Positions 6,431-7,726 of a DNA stretch of 7,726 nucleotides are shown in pieces. Position 1 is the first letter of the stretch. Each line of letters opens with the position of its first letter. This DNA is from DATAWZ01 sp036266975. GTDB taxonomy: Bacteria; Actinomycetota; Thermoleophilia; Solirubrobacterales; Solirubrobacteraceae. A program made the translations under genes and the position numbers. The stretch is taken from contig DATAWZ010000037.1 in the NCBI GenBank assembly GCA_036266975.1, forward strand, positions 1 to 7,726, given 5' to 3'. Under the pieces are notes generated by a model. That model made no database searches, was not told where the DNA came from, and saw only the letters and a program-made list of their open reading frames with translations.

Positions 6431-7514
6431 TCACGGCGAGTCGGTCGAGAGCGTCAGCTGGATCGTCTTGCGGCAGGTGCCGGTCCGCAGGGCCTCGCTC
6501 GCCCCGATCGACTGCTGGAAGCCGAGGGCCGAGGTCGGCGTCGCCGGGTCGAAGGCACGCATCTGGAGCGCCCGTTCGAGCGAGTAGGAGCCGTTGAGCA
6601 GATGCCCGGTCGCCGTCGTGCTGGGTCCTGCGCGGTCAGCGTCGCGTCGCCTGCGGTGCCGGTCACCGACACGGCGAGCGTGCTGGTGTACGACTGCCCG
6701 ACGCTCGGCGGGCACGAGCTCGGGGGGGCCCGACGGGACGCCCGGCACGCACTGCCATCCGGGGACGTACGTCTGGCTGGGCGGCTCGTACTGCTGGTCG
6801 GCGGGCAGCGCCTGCTCGAGCGCGAGCTCGGGCCGAAGTAGCCGGGCGGCGCGTCGAGCGGGTCCGCTTGGGCGATCGCCTGCAGGACGCAGGCCGCGTC
6901 CTCGACGGTCCCGGTGATCGGCCCCGCGGTGTCCTGCGAGGCCGAGATCGGCACGATCCCGCGACGGCTCGCCAGCCTCATCGTCGGGCGCAGACCGGCG
7001 TCGCCCTGGAGGGCCGAGGGCTGGATGATCGAGCCGCCCGTGTCGGTCCCGATCGTCGCCAGCGCCATGCCCGAGGCCATGGTCGCGCCCGGCCCTCGAC
7101 GCCGCCGTAGCCGTCGGGAGGCGTGTTGGACAGCAAGAAGGCGAACTCGGCGAGGTTGCCCCTGCCGAGGATCATCGCGCCCTCCCATGTCGTCCTTGAC
7201 GATCATCGGGATGCCCTCGAGCGGTCCCCGGATGATGCCCTCGGCCCGCTGCTTGTCGAGCTCGGCCGCCTCGGCGATCGCATCGGGGTTGAGGATGGGC
7301 ACGGCGTTCAGGCTCGGGCCCTGCTGGTTGAGCGCGTCGATGCGCTGGGTGTCGGGATGGTCAGCGTCTCCAGGTCGAGCGTCGGCGGGGGATCGGCCGC
7401 TCCGACCGGCGTCGCGGGCAGGACGACGAGGAGGCCCGTGAGGGACCTTACGCAGAGGACAGCGAGACGACGGAACACGAACGCGCGAGACGAGCGACGA
7501 GGCGTCAGCAGCAC
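6431..7514 (-). pseudogene. Secreted amidase-signature protein, broken by multiple frameshifts and deletions
   Basis: Joining frames along the minus strand recovers one protein. From a GTG at 7514 (GGGAG 10 bases upstream) come a signal peptide (RR, then LTGLLVVLPATPV, cleavage near VGA-A at 37-40) and LDLETLTIP. A frame change near 7350 gives RIDALNQQGPSLNAV, then RGPLEGIPMIVKDDM with the catalytic Lys. A change near 7182 gives GAMILGRGNLAEF and TPPDGYGG. A change near 7098 gives GATMASGMALATIG, then TDTGGSI with the nucleophile Ser, and PISASQDTAGPI. A change near 6829 gives PELALEQALPADQQYEPP; one near 6710 gives VGQSYTSTLAVSVTGTAGDA; one near 6620 gives STTATGHLLNGSY and IGASEALRTG up to the TGA at 6431. 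About 35 residues after KDDM and about 20 after GYGG are missing compared with family amidases, including the GGSSGGS cis-serine loop. The last part is a surface-protein type domain ending LTLSTDSP. As read, no functional enzyme can be made. It is convergent with the helicase, with 4 bases between stops. Confidence 0.85.
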
Positions 7515-7546
7515 CGCGGACCGACTCCCGCTCGGCGGGACCGCGG
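7514..7546 (-). terminator. Bulged GC-rich hairpin after the PAC2-like gene
   Basis: TCCCGC (7526-7531) and GCGGGA (7535-7540) form a 6-bp stem with a 3-base loop. Outer CCGCGG blocks (7514-7519 and 7541-7546) can extend the stem across a 6-base one-sided bulge. It lies 21 bases after the stop at 7568 on the minus strand and overlaps the amidase start codon. There is no T-run, so it could equally be a factor-dependent end, a translation-blocking leader or chance in GC-rich DNA. Confidence 0.3.
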
Positions 7547-7567
7547 GTCCATCACATGGCGGCGGTC

Positions 7568-7726
7568 TTACCGACCCTCGTCGGGCCCGCGCTGGCGCAG
7601 GAAGCGCTGGAACTCGCGGGCGAGGTTCTCGCCGCTGGGCAGGCTCGGCGTGTCCTCGCTGTCGGCCGCGCGCTCGAGCCGCTCGACGAAGGCCTGCACG
7701 TCGGGGTCGCTCTGGACGGCGATCGC
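7568..7726 (-). CDS. C-terminal fragment of probable PAC2-family (proteasome assembly chaperone-like) protein
   Basis: This is a partial gene that enters from the right edge; 52 residues plus a TAA (7570-7568) are present. The fragment, AIAVQSDPDVQAFVERLERA followed by a short acidic linker, SLPSGENLAREFQRFLRQRG and DEGR, is a charged, helical C terminus. It resembles the tails of actinobacterial PAC2-family proteins, which have QSDPEV..FV..LE and SG..LA.E.ERFLR blocks. PAC2 proteins are relatives of the archaeal and eukaryotic proteasome assembly chaperones and are common in Actinomycetota, with role still unclear. Coding evidence is strong (open frame to the edge, high GC at third positions), but the family call rests on a short tail recognised from memory. 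Confidence 0.6.
   Translation of the reverse strand, partial: AIAVQSDPDVQAFVERLERAADSEDTPSLPSGENLAREFQRFLRQRGPDEGR

Noticed and set aside
4290..6587. 765-residue plus-strand frame overlapping the helicase
   Set aside because: It is an Arg/Ala/Gly/Pro-rich plus-one shadow of the helicase coding frame.
6454..7302. Intact 282-residue amidase starting at a GTG at 7302
   Set aside because: That frame contains true amidase blocks only in part. The segments at about 7183-7098, 6829-6710 and after 6620 are nonsense in this frame but make family sequence in other frames, so it is a piece of a broken gene and not a complete one.

Overview
The window comes from a very GC-rich chromosome with strong G/C preference at third codon positions. 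A DUF2342-type F420-associated zincin, an AdnA/B-like helicase-nuclease with a C-terminal iron-sulfur cysteine cluster, and a secreted protein ending in a domain I associate with Solirubrobacterales surface proteins all point to Actinomycetota, probably class Thermoleophilia (Solirubrobacter, Conexibacter or Patulibacter relatives). This placement is an inference from protein style; there is no rRNA or marker gene in the window.

Layout. Positions 1-554 hold a degenerate tandem array of extremely GC-rich 26- and 34-base units that alternate to give a 60-base period. It has no convincing gene and continues off the left edge. Positions 562-643 hold two hairpins; the stronger one reads on the minus strand as a 14-bp stem closed by a UUCG tetraloop and ends transcription of the minus-strand gene at 702-1223. 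That gene encodes a small protein with a basic Thr/Lys/Ala tail, a hydrophobic helix and a charged coiled coil. A relatively AT-rich 162-base intergenic region (1224-1385) carries its likely promoter and a dyad.

Next is a minus-strand two-gene operon, an inositol monophosphatase-family phosphatase (2444-3286) followed by a DUF2342 zinc metalloprotease-like protein (1386-2456). The two overlap by 13 bases and are probably translationally coupled. Divergent from it, with only 23 bases between the start codons, is a 1038-residue UvrD-type helicase fused to a RecB-type PD-(D/E)XK nuclease with an iron-sulfur cluster (3310-6426), presumably for double-strand break processing. No partner subunit is next to it on the downstream side.

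Facing it, with stops 4 bases apart, lies a minus-strand secreted amidase-signature gene (6431-7514). It is broken by about six reading-frame changes and several internal deletions, one of which removes the cis-serine loop, so it is a pseudogene unless the sequence itself is faulty. The right edge (7568-7726) is the C-terminal end of another minus-strand gene, probably a PAC2-family (proteasome-assembly-chaperone-like) protein.

I see no mobile element, CRISPR array, tRNA or rRNA, and no clearly new defence or biosynthetic system. The features most worth a second look are the 60-base GC-rich array, the solitary helicase-nuclease with divergent motor motifs, and the mosaic amidase pseudogene.
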